NCBI GenBank assembly: GCA_019352075.1
Contig: JABBOA010000002.1
Span: 1,555-40,914 of the forward strand
DNA from: Acidobacteriota bacterium
Lineage (GTDB): Bacteria > Actinomycetota > Acidimicrobiia > Acidimicrobiales > RAAP-2
Direction of reading: 5' to 3'
DNA: 39,360 bases
Under the pieces are notes generated by a model. It was not told the origin of the DNA, ran no database searches, and saw nothing but the letters and a program-made list of their open reading frames with translations. Below, one piece after another: positions 18,877 through 28,222 of this stretch. Every line of letters starts with the position of its first letter. Position 1 is the stretch's first letter. Position numbers and translations under genes: made by a program.

Positions 18877-19586
18877 TAGTTCACCAGCGTACCGACCGCG
18901 TCACCCTTGAGGGCGCGGTCGAGATTTCCTCGGGCCATGAGGTCAAAGACCCGAATAGGTATTGCGTTGTCCTTGCAGAAGGTGATGGCGGTCATGTCCA
19001 TGACGCGTAGGTCCCGGGCGATCACGTCGTCGAAGAGGACCTCGTCGAACCTGACGGCCGCCGCGTTCTTGCGCGGATCCTCGCTGTAGACGCCATCCAC
19101 CCCTCCGTGGGTTCCCTTGAGAACCATATCGGCCTCAATCTCGGCGGCGCGCTGTACCGCGGCGGTGTCAGTCGTGAAGTAGGGATTGCCCATGCCCGCC
19201 GCGAAGATGACGACGCGACCCTTCTCGAGGTGGCGGACCGCCCGACGGCGAATGTAGGGTTCGGCCACCTGATCCATGCCAATCGCCGACATCACACGGG
19301 TGGCGCACCCGTGCGACTCGATCGCGTCCTGCAGCGCGAGGGCGTTGATCACCGTCCCGAGCATGCCCATGATGTCGGAGTTCGCCCGGTTCATTCCGGC
19401 CATCGCTCCCGTCGCGCCGCGCCAGATGTTGCCACCACCCACGACGACCGCGAGTTCGAGGCCCCCGCGAGCCATCGCGTCAGCGATGACGGTCGCGAGG
19501 AAATCCACGGTGCTCGCGTCGATGGTCTCGTCGCTGGCCGATGAGGCGAGCGCCTCACCCGACAGTTTCAAGACCACGCGACTCAC
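18876..19586 (-). CDS. pyrH: UMP kinase
   Basis: VVLKLSGEALAS, VVGGGNIWRG, ADMVLKGTHGGVDGVYSEDPRKNAAA. Confidence 0.96.
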   Translation of the reverse strand: MSRVVLKLSGEALASSASDETIDASTVDFLATVIADAMARGGLELAVVVGGGNIWRGATGAMAGMNRANSDIMGMLGTVINALALQDAIESHGCATRVMSAIGMDQVAEPYIRRRAVRHLEKGRVVIFAAGMGNPYFTTDTAAVQRAAEIEADMVLKGTHGGVDGVYSEDPRKNAAAVRFDEVLFDDVIARDLRVMDMTAITFCKDNAIPIRVFDLMARGNLDRALKGDAVGTLVN

Positions 19587-19589
19587 GGA

Positions 19590-20387
19590 CTACTCCCCGA
19601 TGACGACTTGGGCGTAGGCGGTGATCGTCGCGCCACCGAGTAACTGGGTGATGGTCTGCTTCTCGTCCTTGACGTAACTCTGTTCGAGCAACACGCGCTC
19701 CTTGAACCAACCGTTCAGTCGGCCCTCGATGATCTTGTCCAAGGCGGCGGCGGGCTTGCCCTCATTGAGGGAGATCTCCTCGATCGTCTTGCGCTCAGCC
19801 TCGATCTCCTCGGCGGGCACGTCGTCACGCGAAAGGTACTGGGGTTTGGCGAAGGCGATGTGGACGGCGATCTCGTGCGCCAGTTCGTCCGAGCCCCCCT
19901 TGACCACGATGGCGACGGCGTTGACGCCGCGACCAGCCTGCGTGTGGTTGTAGGTATCCACTACTTCACCCTCACCCGCGACCAGGCGGTAGACGCGTCC
20001 GACCGAGATGTTCTCCTTCAACGTCGTGAGCATCGTCTCGATGTTCTCCTCGAAGTGCGCCACTGCAGCTTCGCCCTCGTCGCACACGCGCACGGCGATG
20101 TCGTCCACCAGTGAGGTGAATTCATCGGATTTGGCGACGAAGTCGGTCTCGCAACGCATTTCGACGATGGCCGCCAGGTTGCCGTTGCGCACGACCGCTA
20201 CGGCGCCCTCGCCGGCCTCACGATCGGCACGCTTGGCCGCCGAGGCCTTGCCCTGGACGCGCAACCACTGCACGGCGTCCTGCACGTTGCCCTCGTTCGC
20301 TTCGAGCGCCTTCTTGGCGTCCATCAGGCCGACGCCCGTGGTCTTGCGAAGCGACATGATGTCCTTGGGGTTTGCGGTGTATGACAC
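19590..20387 (-). CDS. tsf: Elongation factor Ts
   Basis: LRKTTGVGLMDAKKALEANEGNVQDAVQWLR, EMRCETDFVAKSDEF. Confidence 0.97.
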   Translation of the reverse strand: MSYTANPKDIMSLRKTTGVGLMDAKKALEANEGNVQDAVQWLRVQGKASAAKRADREAGEGAVAVVRNGNLAAIVEMRCETDFVAKSDEFTSLVDDIAVRVCDEGEAAVAHFEENIETMLTTLKENISVGRVYRLVAGEGEVVDTYNHTQAGRGVNAVAIVVKGGSDELAHEIAVHIAFAKPQYLSRDDVPAEEIEAERKTIEEISLNEGKPAAALDKIIEGRLNGWFKERVLLEQSYVKDEKQTITQLLGGATITAYAQVVIGE

Positions 20388-20418
20388 CTTGACTTCTCCT
20401 CTTGTAGTCGAGCGTTGA

Positions 20419-21198
20419 TTAAGCGGTGGCCACGACGACGGCGTCCGCGACCGGGGCGTCCGCGACCGGGGCGGTGGACGCCGCGGCGGCCTTCAGGGCG
20501 GCGGGGCGATTGTGACGGATGAAACGACCTTCGGTCACCGCGTCGGCGATCAGTCGGCACAACAACGCCCCGGAGCGGATCGCGTCGTCGTTACCCGGAA
20601 TCACGTAGTCGATCACGTCGGGGTCGCAGTTGGTGTCGACCACGGCCACCACGGGCAAGCCCAACTTGCGCGCCTCGGTGACGGCGATGTGCTCCTTCTT
20701 CGTGTCGATGACGAAGATCGCGTCGGGGACACGGTCGAGATTGGCGATACCCGACAAGTTGCGGTCCAACTTCTCGAGCTCGCGGCTGTGGCGTAGCGCC
20801 TCGCGCTTGGGCATGCCTTCGAAGTCACCGGCCTTTTGCATCGCGCGCAGTTCCATCATGCGCTTCACGCGACCGGCCACGGTGGAGAAGTTCGTGAGCA
20901 TGCCGCCCAGCCAGCGCTGATTGACGAAAGGCATGCCACAGGCGTTCGCGTAGTCCTCAATGGGACCTTGGGTCTGCTTCTTCGTTCCGACGAAGAGGAC
21001 GACGCCGCCCTCGGCGACGAGGTCACGGACGTAGGCGTAACTCTGCTCGATGCCCGCCAGGGTCTTTCTCAGGTCGATGAGGTAGATACCGTTGCGCTCA
21101 CCGAGAATGAAGCGGCGCATCTTGGGGTTCCAACGACGGGTCTGGTGCCCGAAGTGCACACCCGAGTCAAGCAATTCCTGCAAAGTGACGAGAGCCAC
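20419..21198 (-). CDS. rpsB: 30S ribosomal protein S2
   Basis: [42 protein letters not shown] start with GGAAGG SD. Confidence 0.97.
   Translation of the reverse strand: MALVTLQELLDSGVHFGHQTRRWNPKMRRFILGERNGIYLIDLRKTLAGIEQSYAYVRDLVAEGGVVLFVGTKKQTQGPIEDYANACGMPFVNQRWLGGMLTNFSTVAGRVKRMMELRAMQKAGDFEGMPKREALRHSRELEKLDRNLSGIANLDRVPDAIFVIDTKKEHIAVTEARKLGLPVVAVVDTNCDPDVIDYVIPGNDDAIRSGALLCRLIADAVTEGRFIRHNRPAALKAAAASTAPVADAPVADAVVVATA
20441..20470. repeat. Perfect 15-bp tandem duplication in the rpsB 3' end
   Basis: gcgtccgcgaccggg x2, encoding the VADAPVADA tail. Confidence 0.85.
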
Positions 21199-21311
21199 GA
21201 ATATTTCCTTCCGTTCGGTTGATCAACCCCGTGGTGCACTCCGAGGAGCGACCGTACGAAACCACGTGGTGTGTCTGCGCCCTCCCACTCTGGGAGAGCC
21301 AAATCAGCCTA
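21199..21311 (-). promoter_or_regulatory. rpsB promoter and about 100-nt structured leader
   Basis: -10-like TAGGCT (21306-21311); hairpins ctccca-ctc-tgggag (21282-21296), cgtggt/accacg (21230-21235/21261-21266), palindrome ggttgatcaacc (21217-21228). Confidence 0.45.
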
Positions 21312-21373
21312 GTCGAACCAGCCGGTCGTCGACGATGGGCGATGGCGACACCGGTGACGACCGTCGCGCGTGG

Positions 21374-22279
21374 TCAGCCCCTCGGGTGGGTGTCGCGATG
21401 AATCTTCTGGAGTCGCGACTTCGAGACGTGGGTGTAGAGCTGAGTGGTGGTGAGGCTCTCGTGGCCGAGCAACTCCTGAACCACTCGCAGATCGGCGCCC
21501 CCCTCGAGCAGGTGAGTGGCGTAGGTGTGGCGAAGCGCGTGGGGGTGCACGTGACCCGACGCCAGTCGCCGATCGAGGATCCGACGAACGTCGCGCACCC
21601 CCAAGCGCCCGCCCCGGCGATTGAGGAACAGTGCGTCGCTCGGCGAGTCCGGTGTCGCCATCTGCGCACGGCATTCGCGCCATCTCTCGATGGCCTCCCA
21701 ACCGACCCGGTGCAACGGCACCATTCGTTCCTTGCGGCCTTTGCCCAGGACCCTGAGCACCCCTCGGCGGTCGTCGAGTCGCTCGAGGTCGAGGCCACAG
21801 AGTTCGCTGACGCGCAGTCCCGCGCCGTAGAGAATCTCGCACACCGCCCGGTCGCGACGGGCCCAGGGGTCGTCGCCCCATTCCTCGTCGAGCAGTACGT
21901 CGAGTTGGCGCCGCCCGACGATTTCGGGCAGGCGCGACCCGGGGCGCGGCGCCGACATCCGGGTCGCCGGATCGGTCACGACGAATCCTCGTTGTACGGT
22001 CCAGGCGAAGTAACGACGCAACGCGGCGCGCCGACGGGCGATGGACGCGCGCCCGTCGCCACTCATGTTCATCGTGGCCAGGTAGTCGCGCAACGTGCGC
22101 CGCGTGACCTCGCGGGGGTCGAGAACGCCGTGTTCGCCGGCCCACGCGACGAATCGCACGAGGTCGCCGCGGTACGCGCGTATCGTGTCGGGCGATCGGT
22201 CCAGAGCACGCAACGTCGCCGCGAACTCGTCCAGGTGCCACGCTCGAGACTGGTCGGCGACAGCGCTATCGCGGCTCAC
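21374..22279 (-). CDS. xerC: Tyrosine recombinase XerC/XerD
   Basis: LGKGRKERMVPLHRVG, HPHALRHTYATHLLEGGADLRVVQELLGHESLTTTQLYTHVS; probable GTG start (VSRDSAVADQ) instead of the track start 22360. Confidence 0.88.
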   Translation of the reverse strand: MSRDSAVADQSRAWHLDEFAATLRALDRSPDTIRAYRGDLVRFVAWAGEHGVLDPREVTRRTLRDYLATMNMSGDGRASIARRRAALRRYFAWTVQRGFVVTDPATRMSAPRPGSRLPEIVGRRQLDVLLDEEWGDDPWARRDRAVCEILYGAGLRVSELCGLDLERLDDRRGVLRVLGKGRKERMVPLHRVGWEAIERWRECRAQMATPDSPSDALFLNRRGGRLGVRDVRRILDRRLASGHVHPHALRHTYATHLLEGGADLRVVQELLGHESLTTTQLYTHVSKSRLQKIHRDTHPRG

Positions 22280-22353
22280 GTTTCCTAGGCTAGTGAGCCC
22301 CGGTGGCCAACGAAGCCCACTCACTAGAGTGGGGTCGACGACAAGGAGGGCGT

Positions 22354-23028
22354 GTGTCACGGATCTTGATTGTTGAGGATGACGAGCACATTCGCACCGC
22401 GTTGCGCCTGATGTTCCGCGGTGAGGGTTACGACGTGGACGATGCCTCTAACGGGGAGGACGGGGTCGCCCTCTTCGAGAAGCGCAACGCCGACGTCGCC
22501 ATCGTCGATATCATGTTGCCCGGAATGTCGGGATTCGACACCTGCGTCGCCCTGCGCAGCCGCTCCGACATTCCGATCGTGATCGTCTCGGCGCGTGACG
22601 ACACCTCCGACGTCGTCAAGGGCCTCGAATCGGGCGCCGACGACTACGTGACGAAGCCCTTCGTGCCGCTGGAGCTCCTCGCGCGCGTACGCGCCCACCT
22701 GCGGCGTCGACCCGACGCGGCGGCTCGGGCCTTTCACATCGGCGAATTGCACGTCATACCCGACGAGGGTGTCGTGCGTCACGCCGACGGCACCGAATTG
22801 CACCTGACGTCGACCGAGTTTCGCCTGCTGGTGGATCTGGCGAAGGTGAACGGCAAGGTTCTCTCACGCGAGGACCTTCTCGAACGGGTGTGGGGCTACG
22901 ACTACTTCGGCGATAGTCGACTCGTCGATGTGCACGTGCGTCGCCTGCGGATGAAGATAGAGCCCGATCCCGCGGTTCCGGTGCACCTATTGACCGTGCG
23001 GGGTGCGGGGTACAAGCTGGTGCTGTAG
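22354..23028 (+). CDS. OmpR/PhoB-family response regulator (MtrA-like)
   Basis: RILIVEDDEHIRTALRLMF, DVAIVDIMLPGMSGFD, DDYVTKPF, winged-helix RVWGYDYFGDSRLVDVHVRRLRMKIE; GTG start preceded by AAGGAGG. Confidence 0.93.
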   Translation: MSRILIVEDDEHIRTALRLMFRGEGYDVDDASNGEDGVALFEKRNADVAIVDIMLPGMSGFDTCVALRSRSDIPIVIVSARDDTSDVVKGLESGADDYVTKPFVPLELLARVRAHLRRRPDAAARAFHIGELHVIPDEGVVRHADGTELHLTSTEFRLLVDLAKVNGKVLSREDLLERVWGYDYFGDSRLVDVHVRRLRMKIEPDPAVPVHLLTVRGAGYKLVL

Positions 23029-24416
23029 TGCGCCATCGGAGCCTGCGACTGCGCCTGGTCTTGATCTTTGGCTTGGGCACGCTCCTGATGAGTTCACTCT
23101 TGGGCACCCTGACCTTCTTCGGCGTCCGTGACGTGCTGATCTCCCAACAGCAACAGACCGACCTCCAACAGAGTTACGTCAACGCGGCGCTGATCCGCAA
23201 CACCATCTACACCGCACCCTTGACCCTCAACAACGAACTCAATTCGATCCAGCAGTCGGCGAACTCCACTTTGATTCTGCGTATCGCGGGTCAGTGGCAG
23301 ACTCTCAGCTCACTGGTGCCCACCGCCGACATCTCGACCGCGTCGATTCGCGCCGTCAACGAGGGCCACGTCACGACCGAGACCCGCATGATCCTGTCGC
23401 AACTCAACTTCGTGGTGGGCATCCCCATGCCCGCGGTGCAGACCCAGGTCTTCGAAGTCTGGCAGCTCAACGGACTCGAACACAACATGCGCGTACTCCT
23501 GCTGGTCATCGGGTCGGCGGCACTGTTCACGACCGTGCTGGGCGCGTCGGGCGGCATCTGGGTCTCGCGGCGCACCTTGCGCCCCCTCGTGGTGGTCTCA
23601 GACGCCGCGGCGCGCATCGCCGGGGGCGACTTCGCCACCCGACTGCCGACCACGCACGCCGGCTCCGAGGTCGAGCAGCTGACCGAGTCCTTCAACACCA
23701 TGGTGAACCAACTCGTGACGAAGCTCGAACGCGACGCACGATTCGCGAGCGACGTGAGCCACGAACTGCGCTCACCCCTCACGGCATTGGCGATGTCGGC
23801 CTCGATCCTCGAGCAACACCGCGAGGAGCTGGACCCGGCCGCTCAGCAAAGCCTCTCGTTACTCAGTGCGGAGATCCAAGTCTTCCAGGGACTCATCGAG
23901 GACCTCATCGAACTCTCGCGCTCGGACGCGGGCGCTGATTCACTTCGTCTCGAAGTCATCTCCCTCGAGGAGCTCACGCGTCAGGCCGTCCGTTCGGTCA
24001 CGCGCCGACTAGGGGGCGCCGAGCCACCCGTCGAAGTCGACCCCCGACTCCACGACGCGCGCGTCCTGGTGGATCGACGACGCTTCGAGCGCATCATCGC
24101 CAACCTGATGGACAATGCGCAGCACTACGCGGGCGGCGTCATCGCGCTACGCCTCGTGGCGCGCGGTTCGCACGTGGAGCTCAACGTCGACGACGCGGGC
24201 CCCGGCATCACCGAGACCGACCAGGAACACGTCTTCGAGCGGTTCTACCGCGGACGCGCGGCCCACGACCGCAGCGTGGTGCGGGGCACCGGACTCGGTC
24301 TGGCGCTGGTGCGCGAACACGTCAAGTCGCTCGACGGCGAGATCCGCGCCACCACCAGTCCCGAGGGCGGAGCGCGATTCCAAATCGACTTGCCACTGGT
24401 GCAAGAACCCTCATGA
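23028..24416 (+). CDS. Sensor histidine kinase (MtrB-like, HAMP + HisKA + HATPase)
   Basis: Two TM segments, HAMP, FASDVSHELRSPLTALAMSASIL, NLMDNAQHYA, GTGLGLALVREHVKSLDGEI; 1-nt overlap with the regulator. Confidence 0.93.
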   Translation: MRHRSLRLRLVLIFGLGTLLMSSLLGTLTFFGVRDVLISQQQQTDLQQSYVNAALIRNTIYTAPLTLNNELNSIQQSANSTLILRIAGQWQTLSSLVPTADISTASIRAVNEGHVTTETRMILSQLNFVVGIPMPAVQTQVFEVWQLNGLEHNMRVLLLVIGSAALFTTVLGASGGIWVSRRTLRPLVVVSDAAARIAGGDFATRLPTTHAGSEVEQLTESFNTMVNQLVTKLERDARFASDVSHELRSPLTALAMSASILEQHREELDPAAQQSLSLLSAEIQVFQGLIEDLIELSRSDAGADSLRLEVISLEELTRQAVRSVTRRLGGAEPPVEVDPRLHDARVLVDRRRFERIIANLMDNAQHYAGGVIALRLVARGSHVELNVDDAGPGITETDQEHVFERFYRGRAAHDRSVVRGTGLGLALVREHVKSLDGEIRATTSPEGGARFQIDLPLVQEPS

Positions 24417-24991
24417 CCTCGCTGCGTCGCGCCTTCGTCATCGTCTGCTGCGCACTGTGTTTGAGCAGTTGCACGTTGGTGTCGACGTCGTCGTCGCCGT
24501 CGCTGATCGGTGCGGCCGCGGTGCCGCTGGGTCTGCTCCAGCCCACGATTCCCTTCACCGACTACGCCCAGGTCCGGTGGGTCACGCGCAGCATCTTCCT
24601 CATCGACCGCGCCGAGCACATCGTCGCGGTCGCGCGCCTGATGACGGCACCTGCGAGTCTCTTCGCCCTGCTCTACTACGAGACCCAGGGCCCCGACCCC
24701 ATCGAACTGGCCAACGGCATCACCACCCAGGTCCCCACCACCATGGTCGTGAATCAGGCCACCATCCACGACGGCGTGGCCCTCATCGACGTGAGCAAAG
24801 CTCTCACGCAGATATCCCTCGACGCCCAGCGCGTCGCGGTCGGTCAATTGGTCTTCGCCGCGGCGTCCATGGGGGCCACGCGGGGGATCCGGATCTCGAT
24901 CAATCAGTCCCCCTACACCCTCAAACTCCCCACGGGAGCGCTCGCCACGCTCATCACCCCCGCCGACGTGGCCTACCTGAAGAAGGGTTAG
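24413..24991 (+). CDS. GerMN-domain lipoprotein
   Basis: Lipobox-like LCLSSC; LIDVSKALTQISLDAQRVAVGQLVFAAASM GerMN-like; 4-nt overlap with the kinase, cf. mtrA-mtrB-lpqB. Confidence 0.75.
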   Translation: MTSLRRAFVIVCCALCLSSCTLVSTSSSPSLIGAAAVPLGLLQPTIPFTDYAQVRWVTRSIFLIDRAEHIVAVARLMTAPASLFALLYYETQGPDPIELANGITTQVPTTMVVNQATIHDGVALIDVSKALTQISLDAQRVAVGQLVFAAASMGATRGIRISINQSPYTLKLPTGALATLITPADVAYLKKG

Positions 24992-25389
24992 CGCTGGTGC
25001 GCCGGGCGAAAAACCGGGGCCGCGCTCCAGAGGTGTTCGAGGTCGTAGTACTCGCGCGTCTCCAGGTCGAAGACGTGAACGATCACGTCGCCGTAATCGA
25101 GGGCGATCCACTGCGCGGTGGTCCAACCCTCCACGCGCGTGGGTTTGAGGTCCAACGCCAGTTCCACCCGGCGCTCCACCTCCTCGGCGATCGCCCGCAC
25201 CTGGCGGTCGTTGCGCCCGGCAGCGATGATGAGGGCGTCGAAGGAGTCGACGAACTCACGAAGGTCCAACACCACGGTATCGATGCTGAGTTTCTCATCG
25301 GCGCCCTCGATCGCCGCGTCGATCAGCGCAGCGACGAAACGATCCTGCGGGCCGTGAAGGGAACCCGCCCCGGCGATGATCTCGCTCAG
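24988..25389 (-). CDS. rsfS: Ribosome silencing factor RsfS
   Basis: VVLDLREFVDSFDALIIAAGRNDRQVRAIAEEVERRVEL...WIALDYGDVIVHVF. Start uncertain; no ATG/GTG/TTG in the relevant segment, CTG at 25389 overlaps the upstream stop. Confidence 0.85.
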   Translation of the reverse strand: MSEIIAGAGSLHGPQDRFVAALIDAAIEGADEKLSIDTVVLDLREFVDSFDALIIAAGRNDRQVRAIAEEVERRVELALDLKPTRVEGWTTAQWIALDYGDVIVHVFDLETREYYDLEHLWSAAPVFRPAHQR

Positions 25390-25565
25390 TGGCCCACTCC
25401 CAGAACGATGAGCGCCACCACGAAGGGGATGCTCACGGCCACGATGCCCGCCACCGCGTGACGCTGGCGAAGTCGGCGTGCGTCGCGTCGGGTGCGCGGT
25501 GCGCGCTCGTACACCGCTAGCGGTGCCGATGACGCGTCTGAGATGTCGAATGCGCGAACCGCCAT
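25386..25565 (-). CDS. Small (59 aa) predicted single-TM protein, absent from the ORF track
   Basis: ATG..TGA: MAVRAFDISDASSAPLAVYERAPRTRRDARRLRQRHAVAGIVAVSIPFVVALIVLGVGH; exactly fills the nadD-rsfS gap. Confidence 0.65.
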   Translation of the reverse strand: MAVRAFDISDASSAPLAVYERAPRTRRDARRLRQRHAVAGIVAVSIPFVVALIVLGVGH

Positions 25566-25576
25566 TGCGCCCTACT

Positions 25577-26146
25577 TTACTCCCTGGCGCCCTGAAAGAT
25601 GGCGATGACCGGTTCGGGCATGAACAATCGCAGCGCCGCCAGGTCGAGGGGGGTCTCACGCAGGAAAGTGCTGGAAAGGTCCACGGGGGTCATGGCGATT
25701 TCGTAACAATCCCAACCCGCTGGCGCCGTCAACAGGGCACCCGGACGTGGAATCACCCCCACCGCCACGAGATGGCGCAACTCCTCGGCCCGGTGCCACG
25801 AGGGCAACTGGGGCGCGAGGTCCGCGCCGATCAGGACGTCCACGTCGTCAGCCTCCTGGAGCAGTTCCACGACGGTGTCGATCGTGTAGGAGGGTCCGGG
25901 TCGGTTGATCTCGCGGTCACTCACGCGCACCAGAGCCAGGTGATCGAATGCCGCGCGGGCCATGGCGAGGCGCAGCGGCGCCGCGTGCACCGGTCCCAGC
26001 GCGCTCTTATGGTACGGATCGCCGGCGACGGTCACTTCGATCGCGTCGAAGCGACCGGTGGCCGCCACCGCGGTGAGGGCCGCCACGTGACCGTTGTGGG
26101 GCGGATCGAACGTGCCACCGAAGAGACCGACGCGACGGAGAGGCAC
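25577..26146 (-). CDS. nadD: Nicotinate-nucleotide adenylyltransferase
   Basis: VGLFGGTFDPPHNGHVAAL, GPSYTIDTVVEL, LIGADLAPQLPSWHRAEEL. Confidence 0.94.
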   Translation of the reverse strand: MPLRRVGLFGGTFDPPHNGHVAALTAVAATGRFDAIEVTVAGDPYHKSALGPVHAAPLRLAMARAAFDHLALVRVSDREINRPGPSYTIDTVVELLQEADDVDVLIGADLAPQLPSWHRAEELRHLVAVGVIPRPGALLTAPAGWDCYEIAMTPVDLSSTFLRETPLDLAALRLFMPEPVIAIFQGARE

Positions 26147-26192
26147 CCCGTCAGCCTACCCGGGCCAATTGCTCGTTCTCCGAAGAAACCTC

Positions 26193-26205
26193 TAGCCTTG
26201 GGTGA
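26193..26205 (+). promoter_or_regulatory. -10 element for a candidate leaderless aroF transcript
   Basis: TAGCCT (26193-26198) + 6 nt + ATG (26205); TTGCTC 18 nt upstream as a possible -35. Confidence 0.5.
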
Positions 26206-27584
26206 TGGCCCCCATCACGTCATGGAACCCCACCAGTTGGCGAGAGCGCGTTGCGGCGCAGAGCCCCCAGTGGCCCGACCCCCAACACCTCGCGCGCGTC
26301 GAGAAGCAGCTCGCGGCCCAGCCACCGCTCGTGTTCGCCGGCGAGGCGCGGCGCCTGACCCACCAGCTCGGCCAGGCCGCGCGGGGTGACGCCTTCTTGC
26401 TGCAGGCCGGTGATTGCGCGGAGTCCTTCGCCGACGCCTCGGCCGACGCCATCCGCGACAAGTTGAAGGTCATCTTGCAGATGGCGGTGGCGTTGACGTA
26501 CGCCGCGGGCGTGCCGGTCATCAAGGTCGGTCGGATCGCCGGTCAGTTCGCGAAGCCGCGTTCGGATCACTACGAGGAACGCGACGGCGTGCGCCTCGAC
26601 GCTTTCCGCGGACACATCGTCAACCACGAGGACTTCACCGAGGAGGCCCGTCGCCCGAACCCCGATCGCCTGCTCGACGCGTACCACCAGAGCGTCGCCA
26701 CCCTCAATCTGCTGCGCGCTTTCACGACGGGGGGCTTCGCCTCCTTGACGCGGGTGCACGCGTGGAATCAACAGTTCGTCACGAATTCCCCCGAGGGCAA
26801 GCGCTACGAGGTCCTGGCCGACGACATCGACCGCGCCCTCGCCTTCATGCGCGCCTGCGGGGTCAATCTCGACGGCGACCACGAACTCTCCAGCGTGGAC
26901 TTCTACACCAGTCACGAGGCGCTGATCCTGCCCTACGAACAGGCGCTCACGCGCCAGGACTCCTTGACGGGTGACTGGTACGACTGCTCCGCGCACATGC
27001 TCTGGATCGGGGACCGGACCCGACAGGTGGACGGCGCCCACGTGGAGTTCCTGCGAGGGGTGGCCAATCCCATTGGGCTCAAGGTCGGTCCCAGTACCAG
27101 CGTCGAGGACCTCAAGGTCCTCCACGGCCTCTTGAACCCCGACAACGTGCCCGGCCGGCTCACCCTGATCTCGCGGATGGGCCGCGACAAGGTCACCGAG
27201 CGGCTACCGGCCCTGGTGGAGTCGATGACGGCCGAGGGGGCGCAGGTGTTGTGGACGTGCGACCCGATGCACGGCAACACCTTCAAGGCTCGCGGTGGCC
27301 ATAAGACCCGCCACTTCGACGACGTCCTCACCGAGGTGGCGCAGTTCTTCGCGGTACACCAGTCACTGGGCACGTGGCCCTCGGGGCTACACATCGAGTT
27401 GACCGGCGACAACGTCACCGAATGCCTGGGCGGTGGCAACCAGTTGGACGAATCGGACCTCGACACCAATTACACGTCGATCTGCGACCCCCGTCTCAAT
27501 GCGTCGCAGAGCCTCGACATGGCGTTTCACGTCAGTGAATTCCTTCAGCGCGCCGTCACCGCCCGCGGTGCTCGGTCGTTGTAG
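26205..27584 (+). CDS. aroF: 3-deoxy-7-phosphoheptulonate synthase, class II
   Basis: [76 protein letters not shown]. Confidence 0.95.
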   Translation: MAPITSWNPTSWRERVAAQSPQWPDPQHLARVEKQLAAQPPLVFAGEARRLTHQLGQAARGDAFLLQAGDCAESFADASADAIRDKLKVILQMAVALTYAAGVPVIKVGRIAGQFAKPRSDHYEERDGVRLDAFRGHIVNHEDFTEEARRPNPDRLLDAYHQSVATLNLLRAFTTGGFASLTRVHAWNQQFVTNSPEGKRYEVLADDIDRALAFMRACGVNLDGDHELSSVDFYTSHEALILPYEQALTRQDSLTGDWYDCSAHMLWIGDRTRQVDGAHVEFLRGVANPIGLKVGPSTSVEDLKVLHGLLNPDNVPGRLTLISRMGRDKVTERLPALVESMTAEGAQVLWTCDPMHGNTFKARGGHKTRHFDDVLTEVAQFFAVHQSLGTWPSGLHIELTGDNVTECLGGGNQLDESDLDTNYTSICDPRLNASQSLDMAFHVSEFLQRAVTARGARSL

Positions 27585-28222
27585 CGCAGCAGTCGGACCT
27601 CACCGCGATCGATCTCGATCTCGGTGAGCGAGCAGTGCTCGGTGCGTAGGCGCAGTCGCGCGTGCGCGGGGGCGCCCATCGCGAGCTTGATCGCTTGTTC
27701 GATGACGCCACCATGGACGAACAGCAGGACCAGCCCTTCCCCGTGGCGCTCCCCCAAGCGAAGGAACGCGCTCACGCAACGCTCGTAGAAACCGGTCCAG
27801 GACTCCCCCTGGGGAGCGAACGGCGTCGTCGGGTCGACGTCCCAGTCGGGGCCGCCGAAGTTGGCGATCATTTCCTCCCACGTCATCGCGTCGGCGAGGC
27901 CCGGATGGAGTTCACACAGGTCACAGTCCTCCTCGACGTCGCACCCGAGCGTGCGCGTCACGATCGCCGCGGTCTCCTTGGCGCGCGCCAGGACCGAGGA
28001 ATACACCGCCACCGCTTCGTCGAACTCGTGCGTACGCTCCACCCGGTGCGCCAGCGCCCGGGCCTGGTCGCGTCCCCGTTCGGTCAAGCCGGTGCAACCG
28101 CGCGGCCCACCGACGACCCCCGCGACGTTGCAGCCGGCCTCGCCGTGGCGCACCAGGAGCAGTCGGGTGCCTCGCGGCTCTTCGCCGCTGGTGCGAAATC
28201 CCTGCGGTGGCTCCTTCGACAT
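27545..28222 (-). CDS. Histidine phosphatase (phosphoglycerate mutase-like) superfamily protein
   Basis: [47 protein letters not shown]; starts at the VWA-gene stop (TGATG). Confidence 0.85.
   Translation of the reverse strand: MSKEPPQGFRTSGEEPRGTRLLLVRHGEAGCNVAGVVGGPRGCTGLTERGRDQARALAHRVERTHEFDEAVAVYSSVLARAKETAAIVTRTLGCDVEEDCDLCELHPGLADAMTWEEMIANFGGPDWDVDPTTPFAPQGESWTGFYERCVSAFLRLGERHGEGLVLLFVHGGVIEQAIKLAMGAPAHARLRLRTEHCSLTEIEIDRGEVRLLRYNDRAPRAVTAR

Noticed and set aside
21374-22279. Tyrosine recombinase as a sign of an integrated mobile element
   Set aside because: Looks like housekeeping XerC/D beside rpsB-tsf; no cargo genes, tRNA target or flanking att-like repeats.
24115-25461. 448-aa plus-strand ORF spanning the histidine kinase end, lipoprotein and rsfS
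   Set aside because: Overlaps three well-supported genes in other frames; Arg/Ser/His-rich GC shadow.
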